Below the pieces are notes generated by a model. The model searched no databases, was not told the DNA's origin, and saw only the letters and a list, made by a program, of their open reading frames with translations. Positions 38,151 through 50,409 of a stretch of DNA of 64,000 bases are shown one piece after another. Where the stretch lies: contig NW_023998462.1 in NCBI RefSeq assembly GCF_014805625.2, positions 35,911 through 99,910 of the forward strand. Reading direction: 5' to 3'. The translations under genes were made by a program, and so were the position numbers. This stretch comes from Glossina fuscipes. Its lineage: Eukaryota; Arthropoda; Insecta; Diptera; Glossinidae. Every line of letters starts with the position of its first letter. Position 1 is the stretch's first letter.

Positions 38151-39370
38151 AACCAAGGGAGCGTGGGCGTACCGGCCTACCCATAGTCACCGCGGCAGCG
38201 AGCCCACATCCTAAAAGAAGTCAATTAAAACGTGCGTCGCAATCTCGAGCTTTCGTCATCCGAACAACGGAGGTACTTCAACCCCCATCGCCGCCGTCAG
38301 CAACCACGAGCCGGAGATTCAGTGTTCATCCACCATCACCCCTTTCGAAAGCGGCCAACCAGTTCGCCGCCAAGTTGGCACCTCGATTCCAAGGGCCCTA
38401 AACAGTGGTGCGATTCGAATCCCCAAACATCATCCAAGTCGAGGACACCACTACACGTGCGCTTAAGCCCGCCCACGTGCAACACGTTAAGCCCGTCACC
38501 AAAACCCGGGGCTACCTGCCCCCAGCGGAGGGCCAGTCCCCTACTTCCATAGACAAGCAAGCGAGCAGTACAACGACTACAACAGCAGAATCACAGCAAC
38601 AGCATCAATAATTACATCAATAACAACGATACATAATAACAACGATCATAATCGCAACATTGTTAGCGGCAATCCCAACTATTACGATATCAACAGCATA
38701 GGTGGCTATCGCCATAGTTACAAACGGCTACAGTTGCCACAGCCGCAACAAACCCAGCCTAAAGGTCCACACAACTGTAACTACAACACCCGCACAGCAA
38801 CTACAACGAACTAAACAACAACTACGATAAATTCAACGCCACAACGATCACAGCTACCACAACAACAAAGTCACCAACTGCTACGAGCAAAACCTTATCC
38901 TATCACTTGCCTTACAATAACAATCACAGCCACAACGAGCTACGCGCACGTCAACTGCATTGTGCGCACCACAATCTCGTCCACAGTCTATCAGTAGGTC
39001 AACACCAAGAAACAACATGTCACCCACAGCCAACCCAGATACCCCCATAGCGGCCAACGTTGGCACGCCCCGTACCTCCCTGGCCAATGGTCCGGCGATT
39101 CAATGCCGGAAAACCAAAGGTACCAAAGTGACTAACAGCCAACGATCCGAACCCCCCCCCCCCGATGACGGAAAGCCGCACCAAGAGGATAGCACCCTGC
39201 TCTGCTCAGGCAATAGACTCTGCATTATCCCACAATGATAGCACCCTGCTCTTCTCAGGCAACAGGCTCTGCATTATCCCGGAAAATAAAAGCACCCTGC
39301 TCTGCGCAAGCAACAGGCTCTGCGGCCACTTACCGACCCAACTATCGTCATCAGCAGCAGAAAACGCAAT
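38151..39370 (+). other. 3' region of LTR element B
   Basis: It continues with the integrase tail in mixed frames (RFRGPK-type, KVEDTTTRA..HVQHVKPV near 38405-38500), then CAA/ACA-rich untranslated sequence (38560-38900) and three AGCACCCTGCTCT repeats before the point where the 3' LTR should begin. Confidence 0.6.
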
Positions 39371-41054
39371 TTCAATTTTTGTTTAGGTTGCTAACATAGG
39401 TAAACACGTCATTAATATGTAAACAGTTAGTGTAAGACCAAATTTACGTTTAAGAAAAACAGTATCTAAGACAAGATTGTTTTCAATAACAATTGATGTA
39501 AAGACAGCCCGAAACAAGTGTGAAGATAGCCCACATTTTTGTCTCTGCTGAAAAGGAGCTATCTTCACGTGTGGTTTGTGTCTCCGCTGGAGTAATTGAT
39601 AATTAAATGCTACAAAATTTTTAGAAAAACTAAGGAAAACAAGCATAAATGAAATAAGAAATCATCAAGAAATGTTATCAGAAATTTAAAAAAAAATTTT
39701 TCTTGTATTTACCATATAGCGCGTGTATGGCTTTGGCGAAAAGTTGCAATACATAAAGTGTGTATAAAAAATTTTAGGAATTAAGCCATGCGCAGATTTT
39801 TAATAGGTCTTAAGGGACGCTAAAACCTATCAGAAAGACCTATTTCATTACCCTGGTCCCGGTTCATCACCCCGGAATTCGCCAAAAAACCGCTCTCCCC
39901 ATATACCCAAAACATTAAAGGCAAAAAGGTTGCAATAATGTTGCTAACGAAATCATACGATCATATATACATCATGTTTTTGTTTTAATTGCTATGAAAT
40001 CTTCGATTTTACACATATGACGTTTTTGTCTTTTTTCAGCATGTATATTTATATTCTACGGACATTTGTTTTCAATAATAGCGCGTTTGTCCATGGACTT
40101 GCTTAAGAAGTTATATGCATGTTATTGAGTTGTCATTATTTTTCTAAATATGAATCGCGTACAATTTTGTTCAAAACATTCTATAGCAAATACAACCAAT
40201 GCGTTTTAATATTACCTCCCAAATTAGTATCTTCATGCGCGGTGCAAAAGGTTCTGAAAAATCATGAAAGTGTTGGAACTAAAATTTTTTTTAAAAGTTA
40301 CGTACGAAAACAACAATAACAACAAGCTTAATAAAAAATGTAGCTTAAAAGCGCCACAAAATATTCGTGCTATAGATGTCCCCGCTAAAGCTTACATAAT
40401 GCCAAGCTTGTTCTACCGGTGTGAGCTTTTCTTTTCCTATCGTAATCAATGAATGCTTTCTACAATCGTGTAATTCGGTACATTATAATTAACGTCATAG
40501 ATAAAAGAAAAAGTTTTTTCAAATTAAAGTACAGTTGTATAAAGACCATATTTGTATATCCACACAACTCGTAGCAAATATAAATAAATATGTATAGGAT
40601 ATCCATGCAAAATTGCCTTTAGCTACCACGGCGGGATTTTTTTTTGTTGTGTTTATATATATTTCTTACTAATAATTGCTACTGTTTATTAACTGGACAT
40701 ATAACCCACAAATTTATTGGCTAGGTCTATCTTAACTCAACATCCCAAAAAGAAAAAAAAAAAAAAAAAAAAAAAGAAAAGATATATAATGTTATTATTT
40801 CTTTATTTTAGTGTTTACTTGATTAAAGGCTTTTTAGTTTTGCATGTTATGCGTCGGCCAGAACACTTTATTTCTTTGATTATTATTAAAATATGCATAT
40901 TACGCGTCAGGCAGGTAGGATAGAAAAAAACAGCGAGGAGTAAATTCCGTTGTGTAAGAAGCAATGCAGTACATGAGGATGAAGACTCACATGAAGGACT
41001 TTATGAGTGTGAGACTAAAAAAGTGTAGAAAAAAGTAGGTTCATAATTTGACTA
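39371..41054. other. AT-rich DNA without recognised genes
   Basis: No gene recognised. It contains an oligo(A) tract at 40747-40776 and AT-rich chance ORFs. Confidence 0.45.
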
Positions 41055-42200
41055 TTATCGCTTATATATCTTGATGACACGGTCTAAAAAACGAAAAGAT
41101 TGCGAAATTAGCTGGTAAATTGTGAGAATGCAAAAAGTCAAGAATGCTGTGGTCACGAAGGCACGTATACTACATTCGGGAAGGGTGGAATGGCGAATCG
41201 AAATGCTAACATTCGGCCAGACAAATAGGATATCATCAGGAGATTGTAAGAATCCACATAAACACACCTGTTCCAAGGTTATTGTGTTTGTAGATATCAT
41301 GCCGCCAAGAGCTAGATGAGGGTCAGAGCCCCAAGAATCACCACAAATGAATTTCAGTACGCTACTGAGTTGAAAACATTGTTCGCCACTTTTATCAATG
41401 TGAGTTGCAGGCGAAAATTTTTAATGTAGAACAAACCCTAAAAATTCGGACGATTTAACAGACGGAATAGAAGAGCCATAAATGAGAAGAGGAGTAACCA
41501 GAGCGTCTCTCCTTTTGTTTGAAAAGGACAAGCATTTGGTCTTCTTGACTGAAAGTGTGAATTGGGTGACTAAAGACGAGAGGAAGTAGTGACCAAGGCA
41601 GGTTGCAAACTGCGACTGCACAGATCTGGATTAGACTTGGAACTAAGAATGACAAGATCGTCAGCGTAACCCAAAGCTGAGATATTCTCAGGAATGAAAC
41701 TGAAACTCTTGTTAATATATAAATTAAAACAAAGAGGACTAAATACAGACTCTGGGGAACATACGCAAAAGATCTCCATTGTACAACAACAACATAATTG
41801 TTAATTAACATTAAAGAATTTGAAAGAAGGAAAGCAGGCGATCAAAATGTGGTTCATAGCAAACGTTGAATTTGTTGTTGACCACAAGTTACAATGCTGT
41901 CTTGCACAGATCTGTAAGGTCTAAAACTAAGATTGATGTAGGTTGCTGAGGGTACGTTTGAACTCGAGATACCATTTTAGACCTGATTAAAACACCTGAT
42001 CATTTTTCTAAGATTGAAATATTTTGAGGTATTTGTTACCATTAGCCTGGAGATGAGTGTTTTGAGAGATTAATGCCTTTATCGAGTTCAGAAAGAGTTA
42101 TGTCGTCTAAGTAAAAACTATCATATTTCTCTTCAAGTGGTAAAGAGGTGATTTTAGCACCAGAAGGCCCCGCAAGCTTGTCACAGACCTCTTTAAAGAG
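41055..42200 (-). pseudogene. I-type non-LTR reverse transcriptase fragment
   Basis: On the minus strand, a linker with LPLEEKYDSFYLDDITLSEL (about 42160-42100) leads into decayed RT. The readable core includes SPLCFNLYIN, a clear GYADDLVIL active site (about 41660-41690) and KTKCLSFSNKRR (about 41530). Further down only mixed frames remain. The YADD context and the downstream KTK..F motif are those of I/jockey-type RTs. It is separate from the copy at 42883-44830, although the family may be the same. Confidence 0.65.
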
Positions 42201-42364
42201 CTGTGTTTAGGATCTTGAATCATTTCCTTTTTTTTATTATATTTTGCCGGTTGAGCGTAAAATGTAATGATGATCAAGAAAAAAAACATGTTCTTTCTTA
42301 GCACGTGCGGCTTACACCAAACATCCCTGCTATTGTATACATGATTACTATCAAAGTATCGTAT

Positions 42365-42540
42365 CAAGAACAAGAACAAGCATCATACACCAAGAAAATG
42401 AACAAGACCAAGTATCCTACTCCAAGAAAATGAACAGGAACAAGCATTCTACACCAAGAAAATGAACAAGAACAAGCATCATACACCAAAAATGAACTAG
42501 AACAAGCATCCTACACCAAGAAAATGAACAAGAACATCCT
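42365..42540. repeat. 32-base tandem repeat, five units
   Basis: The unit CAAGCATCATACACCAAG plus AAAATGAACAAGAA recurs starting at 42377, 42409, 42441, 42473 and 42503 (spacing 32, 32, 32, 30), with small substitutions. Confidence 0.9.
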
Positions 42541-42882
42541 GTGAATGTTTACAAATCAATGCATGTTACGTAAATTTGAGAGAAAAATAGCTATAGACAA
42601 GAGGTTATTGTCTTTTGCAAACGTCGTATCGGTGGGTGACACGTAGATATCTGGATTGCTGCCTATGTCGTGTAGAGAAGCTTATTACTCGCAATACCCT
42701 AACTAAAGAGAAAATACCTTTATTCGCCGCCCTCTTCATATCAGTTAAGTTATTTCAAAATTTCTTCGCGTACGGCTTAGGTAAAATCCGTGGAAGTCGA
42801 AAGACTAATCAACATCAACGGCGTATACAAAGAATTTTGGAATGGCTGAAGCATAAAACTCTAGAATCAGCCTTAAAAAAGA

Positions 42883-44830
42883 TATTATTATTATTGTTAT
42901 TACTATAATATTAGTCTAATGAAATAAATTCTTAGACTAAGAAAAAGACATTGAACACTAGCAACACAGACTATCGGCTCTAATTTATATAAATGTACAT
43001 TAGATATTGAACCTACTAGTATTAATAAAGTATTATATTGAATTGATATTCTGTTCTGAAGCTGATTTTAGTATGTCCAGAGGGTTAATCGTTCCAAATG
43101 CAACACTTCTAGCCAAGCAAAAATTAAGGCAGTCGCAGAGAATGTGCGTTATAGTAAGAGTTTGTCCACAACTGCAGATTGGAGAAGAAGACTTCTTCAA
43201 GGTGAGTTGCAATTGTATGACCAAGGCGAATTCTCGAAAATGGTTGGATCTTGGTTTTCTCAACGTTTGTTGGATATAAATGTGTCGTTATTTGAGGGTT
43301 AACGGAAGAGTAGTGTTGATGATGGTATTGTAAATTTTCTTTTGCAATTTTCTCTTTAACTTCTTTTCCGAAGTATCTTTGAAGATCCAACTTCGTTTGT
43401 TTGTTGTTTGTTGTAACTATATTCCTTATTTTTTTGATGGTGCTCCATCTCGAAGTCGAAGGATCCCGAATAGCTTGTAATACAGACGAACTATCGATAA
43501 CAATGACGTGAAGGATAGCTCTGGCTTCGGTTGTGAAAGTTGAAGTACTTTCGTGAAATATGTGATTGAGAAGAACCTCTGCTGTAGCATCTATCACGCC
43601 ACAAGAAAGTGGCAGACCAGAAGATTTTGAGCCGTCTGTGTATAAAAGAATTCAATCGATACTCTCCACTACTTGGGTTTTTTCAGGTATTAGATTCCTG
43701 AAGACGTAATTTGGAGTATCTTCTTTCTTGTGCATAGGCAGCGAAATGTCAAAAGAGCAGTCTTTCAAAATCCATGAAGGTTTAACACCAGAATAGCGGA
43801 AAATGGGGGAATGGGCAATTCCTTTGCGACGTACAAACAATAGTCAATTGCATATGGTGACTTTTGGATTTTCTTCGCAATAATAATCTTTCTCACGTCA
43901 TGACCGAGAATAGATTTGTTTGAATTAAGAAGCTTGGGGACTTCTTTAGCTTTTAACTCATAGTCTATATTTCTAGTTAAGAGACCAGTTTCAATTATAA
44001 TATTATTTATGGGCGTCGTCCGAAAAGCATAACAACTTGCTCTGACCGCTTGGTGATAGATCGGTTTAAGGATGTTGATATTAGATTTGCAGCTATTGCC
44101 ATAAATTATCAAAGCATAGTCAATCTTACTTAAAACAAGCATTTTGGTAAGATAAGGAATAGTGTTAATGTGCGCATGGCTTTTCCAAGCAACGTACTTA
44201 TGAAATTCACCCTTGTTAAATATAATTTTTTAACTGAAGACAGTGTGCTTTCCAACGATATTTGTTGGAAAAGGTGAACCCGAGAATATGCAGCGTCTGC
44301 ACGTTTAGTACTGGTAAGTCATTAATTTGCATTAGTAGATTTCCTGCATCGCATATCTGATTTCGACATATGTGCATTTTTTTGATTTTTGCCTCGAGAA
44401 ACTAAGCGCATTTGATTTTCGTAATTCCTTCCCGAATAGAGCATTTGCCTTTTCGTATTATAACAAATGATCATGATCAGGACATCTGTTAAAGCGTACC
44501 ATAGATCCATTTGGTTTTTCCTCAATAATGAAAGCACCTTGTTCCACCAAGAAAGCCTAGCTCGTTTGAAAGAGCTGTTGCATTGAGGAATAGAAAGATG
44601 AGCAGCCGTGCGAATCGCTTTAACCATAATAGCAGCATCATGGTTGCAGTTCCCGTTAAATGGCTTTGAATTCAGAAGTGGCTTGGCCTGATCCAATCTG
44701 CTTTATCTATGAGGAATTTGGCCTGTTTTGCTGGAGTAACAGAGGACTTTGAAAGTTTAATATCGATTATGCTTGGAAAGTGATCACTATCATGAAGATC
44801 ATCAGAAATATTCCGGGAAACCAATTTTAA
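42883..44830 (-). mobile_element. I-type non-LTR element lacking its RT core
   Basis: Reading the minus strand: the end of an endonuclease domain (HDSDHFPSIIDIKLS, about 44800-44750), the linker before RT (AHLSIPQCNSSFKRARLSWWNK, in 44322-44696), then directly the post-RT region (KIDYALIIYGNSCKS, about 44125-44080), a decayed RNase H (FTTEARAIL and IDSSSVLQAIRDP, within 43124-43597), a GHT/H zinc-like terminus (CSCGQTLTITHILCDC, 43033-43263), and a TAA-type 3' tail (about 42883-42910). The whole RT palm is missing between about 44320 and 44260. The RNase H and the TAA tail identify the I-type clade. Confidence 0.75.
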
Positions 44831-46597
44831 TAAAAGGTTTTTTTTTGGTTTTCTTTCGCTTACTTACACTAACAACTTCGGCATTTTCAACCAAACCGCT
44901 GAGCCATACTCCTGACGGCGAAAAAACACTGACTGAGGTAAAACTAACGTTCCCATTGCTTTTGCTGCAGATCTCCGAAATGAATGAAGAGTGCTTACAT
45001 AGTGGGTGTCACACATAATGACCACTTGCTTGTATATTTGCTCTATCGACCATTGCTGCTACAATGTGCAATGATAAGAGGTAAAAAAGGGCAAACACCC
45101 TTAACTACCCACGCTACACAATACAATGGGAAAGAACAAGTAGATGCCTTCTTACTATTTTGAATAAATCAGGCACAAATGCAAACTACACTCCATGCGA
45201 GTCAATATTTGAGAAGTTATCCTATTTCCCAAACGATAATGCAATAATAAATACCGAAAACTATAGTTTAGATGATTACGCGAATAACAATTGAGATTGC
45301 GACAAATCCTAGAAGCAGCTAAGACTAACAGAAACCGACAAACTTGTGTAACGGCCGCGAACAAACCTTGGGTAGGGTGTCTGTCGGTCCGCGTCAACTG
45401 CAAGTATCGCAATAACGGCATGCCGTTAGGCAAAATCGTGTGATCTTGTGGTATCGTTTATAAATCGCATGATCTTGCGGGATATAATTGTTTTGTTCTT
45501 TTCTTCTTTTCCCTTTCATTAAGACAGGCAAAATCATGTGTTTTTGCGGCATTCTTTTTTCTTTTTTGTTTGCTTTTACAAGAATAGGCAAAATCGCATG
45601 ATCTTGCGGGATTTTGCTTGCTTTTGCGAGAGTAGCGGCGAGCCGCTATAGAGAGCAACATAAAGAAGAAGAGAAGAATTGAGCAGGGGATGAGAAGTCT
45701 GTCTCTTTTTTGTTTCTAAGATAGAGAGGAGAATTATTTGGCATCTGCTGAGGTTCAGACGTGTTCTCGAGCTTATTATAAAAACGGATAAATAAAATAA
45801 TTTTTAAAATTAGGCTTCAAGTGTAATAAAAAGAACTAACCTTAACCAATGTGAAATAAGTAAAAATAGGATAATACGCGCCACAAGGATATTTAATAAC
45901 TAAATAGTGCATTGCTGTTCATCTGATTTGTTTTGAGTGAATGACATCAATGTGTCTTTAGTTGAAATTAACTAAAACTAAATTAAGAAAATGGAATGTT
46001 GTAGATAGGTAAAGATTTTTGAGAAGGATATAAAAATAAACACGCAAATGTAATAGTACGTAAGTGTAATAAGTTTGTAAAAAAAAGCAAAAAAATAAAT
46101 AAATGAAAAATAAAAGAAATGAAAAATGACAAAAGGTGTCAGTAGCGGACCAATAAGTGATAGACGATGTCCAGAGTAAATTATTGTACCATGATTGTCT
46201 TCAATTTGTCGAAATTCAATTTTCTTTGCTTACTGTACATAAATAAAATAAGTAAAATAAAATAAGAAAAATTATAATAAATTAATAAAGAAGTATTAAT
46301 GAAATCAAAAGATGTGACTTTCTTAAATCATTGCATATACATATAGCCATATGTATATGTGTGTACTTCGGGAAAAGTTTAATTTTTCTTATGATATAAA
46401 AAACAAAGAAACAAAGCAAATTTATTAATTTCATCACAAATGTTTGATGCCGAAATTCGCATTAGATTGAATACATTTCATTGAACTGCTAAACGATCTG
46501 TAGTTTACATCAAAAAAAAAAAAGGAAAAACACATCTAATCGGTAAAGCTGTGAACAAACTGTTTTTGCAAAAGGGGTTTTCATAAAGTGAAATTCC
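44831..46597. other. AT-rich DNA, with an interspersed repeat at 45429-45610
   Basis: No gene recognised. The stretch at 45429-45610 carries four diverged copies of a GGCAAAATCGCATGATCTTGCGG-like word (45429, 45457, 45526, 45587) separated by T-rich spacers. Frames across it are repeat-derived. Confidence 0.55.
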
Positions 46598-47848
46598 TTG
46601 TTAAAGGAAGCGAGGTATAGATTTAACGCCCTCAACCATCATTATTACTGCAGATACCTTCAGTTCATTAAATCCTCTCTGTTTGCTAATCCTAAATTCT
46701 TCTTTAAATTTGTTTACTCTAAAAGAAAAATTTCCACATATCCCTCTCATGTTTCTTTTAATGGCTCTGCTTCCTCGGATGATTTTGAAATCTCAAATCT
46801 ATTTGCTGAGTATTTCCGACGAAACTTTTCGATTGCTAATTTCGATTTATCAGCAAACTACCCATATCCCATAACTAACTCGGTTTCAATACCTAACTTG
46901 GTTATTTCGGAAGATGATGTTTTTAAAGGGTTGAGTTCTCTAAAATACAGTTGTTCGCCTGGACCTGATGGAATTCCATCATGTGTACTTAAATCTTGCG
47001 CTGTCGAGTTATGTGGTGTGATCTCAAAGATTTTTAACATGTCCTTGTATTCAGGTGTTTTCCCTTCATGTTGGAAGTGTAGTTTCCTTATTCCTATCCA
47101 CAAAAGTGGAAGTAGACAATTTGTTGAGAACTACAGAGGCATAGCCAAGTTGAGTGTCTTGCCCAAGTTGTTCGAGCGTATTGTGGCTCAGCATTTGGCC
47201 TTTGCCATTAATTCGTATATTTCTCCGCACCAGCACGGCTTTCGTAAAAGGCGATCTACAGTCACCAACTTGTTAGAGTTTACCTGTCATGTTTTCAAGG
47301 CTTTTTCTAGTGGCTCTCGCACAGATGTTATTTACACTGATTTAAGCAACGCATTTGATATGGTTAACCATAGACTACTTATCTTTAAACTCCAAGCCTC
47401 TGGTTTCCCACCCTACTTAGTGAAATGGATAAGCTCTTATCTGCACAATAGATCCTTCAGGGTTTTGTTTAACTCCATCACCTCGGATGAATTCCCCGTT
47501 ATGTCTGGCGTACCTCAAGGAAGTTACTTAGGTCCTATTTTATTTAGTTTATACATTAACGATCTCCCATCAGTGGTTAATTCCAGCCAGATCTTAATGT
47601 ATGCTGATGATGTGAAACTGTTTTCTTCCTTCTCTGTTGAATCGCAATCACATCAGCTTCAAGGTGATTTGGATAATTTTGTTGCATGGTGCTCTTTGAA
47701 TCTTCTGAAACTAAATCTGAGTAAATGTAAGAAGCTTTCATTCTCAAGAAAAAAGTCATTCATTAATCAGTATTTCGTAGATTCGCATAAGTTGGAGGAC
47801 GTCGATTCAATTACAGATTTAGGCGTTCTATTTGACGTTAAAACGTAA
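46598..47848 (+). pseudogene. Reverse transcriptase of non-LTR copy 3, main part
   Basis: 416 open codons with the full set of palm motifs: SVLPKLFERIV, SPHQHGFRKRRS, YTDLSNAFDMVNH, SGVPQGSYLGPILFSLYIN and LMYADDVKLF (YADD at codons 335-338). In the second motif the usual Lys before AFD is Asn. The frame has no true start because the element is truncated. It stops at 47846-47848, at a TAA that exists only because a stretch of about 21 bases is inverted compared with copy 2. Confidence 0.85.
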
Positions 47849-47857
47849 CCTATGGTC

Positions 47858-48436
47858 ATTGAGCTCTCGATTAGCAAAGCTAGGTCCGCGCTTGGTTTTA
47901 TAAAAGGGTGGTCCAAAGAGCTTGATGATCCCTACATTACGAAAAGGCTGTACATGTGTTTGGTTAGACCCATACTCGAGTATGCCTCAGTTGTGTGGTC
48001 TCCTTCATATAGGTGCTACGTAGATTCAATTGAATCTGTTCAAAAGCAATTCTTGCTGTTTGCCCTTAGAAATTTGGGTTGGGATCCGATTGCCTCTCTC
48101 CCTCCGTATGAAAATAGGTTGCTTCTGCTGTCTCTACCGTCTCTCGAGAAACGTAGATTTGTTCTTGGCGTTTCCTTTCTAATTAAAGTAATAAATGGTG
48201 CTATTGACTCGCCTTCATTACTTGGTGAAATAAACTTTAATGTCCCTAACCGCTTCTCTAGGCACTTTATCTTGGTTAAGCTTAATCAGTGTAAATTTAA
48301 TTATGAGCTATTCAATCCGCTCAGAGTCGTTTGCAAGAACCTAAATGACGTCTACCACTCATTCTCGTTATCGGACTCTTTAAAGTCCATTAAAACAACA
48401 TTGCTTAATACGCGCGATTTACCTATGTCGTATTAA
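47858..48436 (+). pseudogene. C-terminal (thumb) part of copy 3 RT
   Basis: After the microinversion, the frame resumes as IELSISKARSALGFIKGW, then RPILEYASVVWSPSY and the tryptophan-rich end typical of this clade's RT C-terminus. It stops at 48434-48436. Without the inversion it would be continuous with the upstream 416-codon frame. It has no start of its own in the usual context. Confidence 0.8.
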
Positions 48437-48768
48437 AACTAGCTTTTATCCTTAAAAAGTCGTTACGTTTCGAAAGTGAATTATTGTTAATTATTATCGG
48501 TTGCCAGGGTTATGCATGTTTGCGATGGCTTAGGGGTTCATTTGCAATTTGGTCCTGTACCAGTTGTAAGTGTGCTCCTATGCTGATAGTATACATGCTT
48601 TTTTTTCTTTTTTCTTTTTTTTTTCTTCTTATTTGTTTTATTATGCTTATACTCAATTTTATTGTTAATTAATATAAGTTTTGCATTAAGAGCCAATTTA
48701 ACTCGACTGTTATTTGTTTAGTTGAGTTTCTAGTATAAGTGGAATAAAATAAATAAATAAATAAATCA

Positions 48769-50407
48769 TTAAAGAGCAAAACACTTCTGTGCAAGAATCC
48801 TATAAGGTCTCTAAAAGAAATTTGAAGAGAGAAATCGCTTCTGATTAAGTGAGCCGTCAAAATATAAAAAGGAGAGAAAAAAAATATACCCAATATCAAA
48901 TTTGTTTATCGTGAGAAAAAAGCGTTTTTTTTTTATCAAAAAGCAACCGAACTCCTTCTTGAGCAAAAAAAAAGAAAAAAAAAAGAAACAATACAATAAA
49001 AATTACAAACAAAATTTTGTAAAACAAAAGAGACAAGGCTTCAGGTTTTTTTCTTTGACGACTGGCTTATACCTCCAACACCATACACAGCTGTACACCT
49101 GCAGGCCAATCAGTTCAATACACATATATATTCAATACACATATATATGTATATATGGAGCTCTGCCTGGCTCCATTCTATGAGTGTTTGCTTGCGCTCA
49201 TCACCAAAGTAAATCCAGCGTTTTATGCGGTTGCGGTGGAGGCAAACGCCAGCAGTTTCAACTTCAAGCAGCGGATAGCAGCAGCCACCACCACAGAGGC
49301 CGACAGCACTGCAGCAGCGAATAGGACGTCAGCGGGAAGGGACAACGCCGTAGTAACCCAGGTATTTGCCTTGTTTTTTTTTGTTTTGTGTGCCCCGAGT
49401 TCCTAGTAAAACGCCATGAGTGGCTAAGGCCTAACACGCATTGCGGCAGCGCGATGTTAGGAGTGCACGCGTAGAAGAGAGAGGGGGGGTGGGGAGGGGG
49501 GGGGGGGTAAGGAGAACGTCAGAGAGATACAGACGAACGCACGCTAGACAGACGTACGATAGGTTGCCGACGAAAACATCCTTTTTTTTCCTTTTCTTTC
49601 TTTATTCTTTGTCAAGCGGCTCTGAGAGCTAAACCCCGTCAACTAATTCGCTCCACCGGCCAAAGAGGGGCTAGAATCGTGACACTTGGAACAGTTGCAA
49701 CGATGCTGTCTACATCCTTCCTGTCTGTCTATCGAAAACTACTGAACCAACTGAATTAAATTTCTAGGGCAATTTGAAAGAAGATTATTATTAATACGTT
49801 TGCTTTGTGTGTTGGTAACCAAAAATTATTTCTTAACTTCATCTTATTTTTAATTTCTTTTTTTTAGTCTTGCTATCTTTGAAGCATTTAGGAGTAAATA
49901 TGGCCACACTAAGAATATGGAATTATAATTTATTTAACTTCTTGGAAATTCTTTTATTAAATATGTAAAGAATTCCACACCAGCCAGATTCTATATCGCA
50001 TGCTTTCCTCTTATGTATTGGGTCAAATGTTGATAAAGCCGCGAAAAGTAGCTGATTTCCAAGAAAACTTAACTTGGCTCCTGATTTGTAGGTAGTAACG
50101 AAAGATGCAGGATGCCGAGCAACTGATAATAAGCGAGTGTTTCTACGAGCGCACTGCTTACACGCTTATCACGCTTTTAATTTTACGATGTTCTTTTCTT
50201 TATCATAATAAGCAATGGTTTTATTAAATATTTTAAAACATTTTCCAATTTTCCTTTTAAACCTATTCTTTACTTAAACTGAATTCTTACATGTGTGCTC
50301 AACAATTAATTCAATAATTTTTTTTGTTTTCCTTTTTACGTAAGTACTTTTAGCAAATAAATAAAAAAAACTTGTGAATATTGTATTTTTACCGTCTACT
50401 GATATAT
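48769..50407. other. Intergenic DNA with a G-rich tract
   Basis: No gene recognised. A locally GC-rich patch at 49150-49560 includes an open stretch (49155-49406) rich in Ala/Thr/Ser and a run of G at 49483-49507. It could be a 5' untranslated or promoter region of a host gene outside my recognition, but no exon can be supported. Confidence 0.4.
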
Positions 50408-50409
50408 TA

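Larger units (their letters stand above)
30611..39370 (+). mobile_element. Ty3/gypsy-type LTR retrotransposon copy B
   Basis: Same family as element A. It has a partial 5' LTR (30611-30877), a long A-rich leader, then gag, protease, RT/RNase H and integrase on the plus strand, all interrupted by stops and frameshifts. The 3' region has three AGCACCCTGCTCT repeats (39200-39320). The 3' LTR is absent: sequence becomes unrelated AT-rich DNA after about 39370. The coding part is clearly GC-richer than the surroundings. The pol order (protease, RT, RNase H, integrase) is that of Ty3/gypsy elements. No envelope frame was recognised. Confidence 0.85.
46598..48768 (+). mobile_element. Jockey/CR1-type non-LTR element, copy 3 (5'-truncated)
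   Basis: The copy begins abruptly inside the RT linker (shared sequence from about 46606). It carries the RT and ends with the family's 3' block and an ATAAATAAATAAATAA tail (about 48745-48768). 5' truncation is the usual result of incomplete reverse transcription. It is the least damaged RT of the three copies and the only one on the plus strand. Confidence 0.85.

Noticed and set aside
40742..40780. Oligo(A) tract as the 3' end of a retroposon
   Set aside because: The tract is on the plus strand with no recognisable element upstream; the nearby RT fragment is on the minus strand.
46598..47848. Intact, active reverse transcriptase
   Set aside because: The element is 5'-truncated, lacks its endonuclease, and its C-terminus is cut off by the microinversion.
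49155..49406. Ala/Thr-rich ORF as a host exon
   Set aside because: The composition could be coding and it ends near a GT, but nothing independent supports it.
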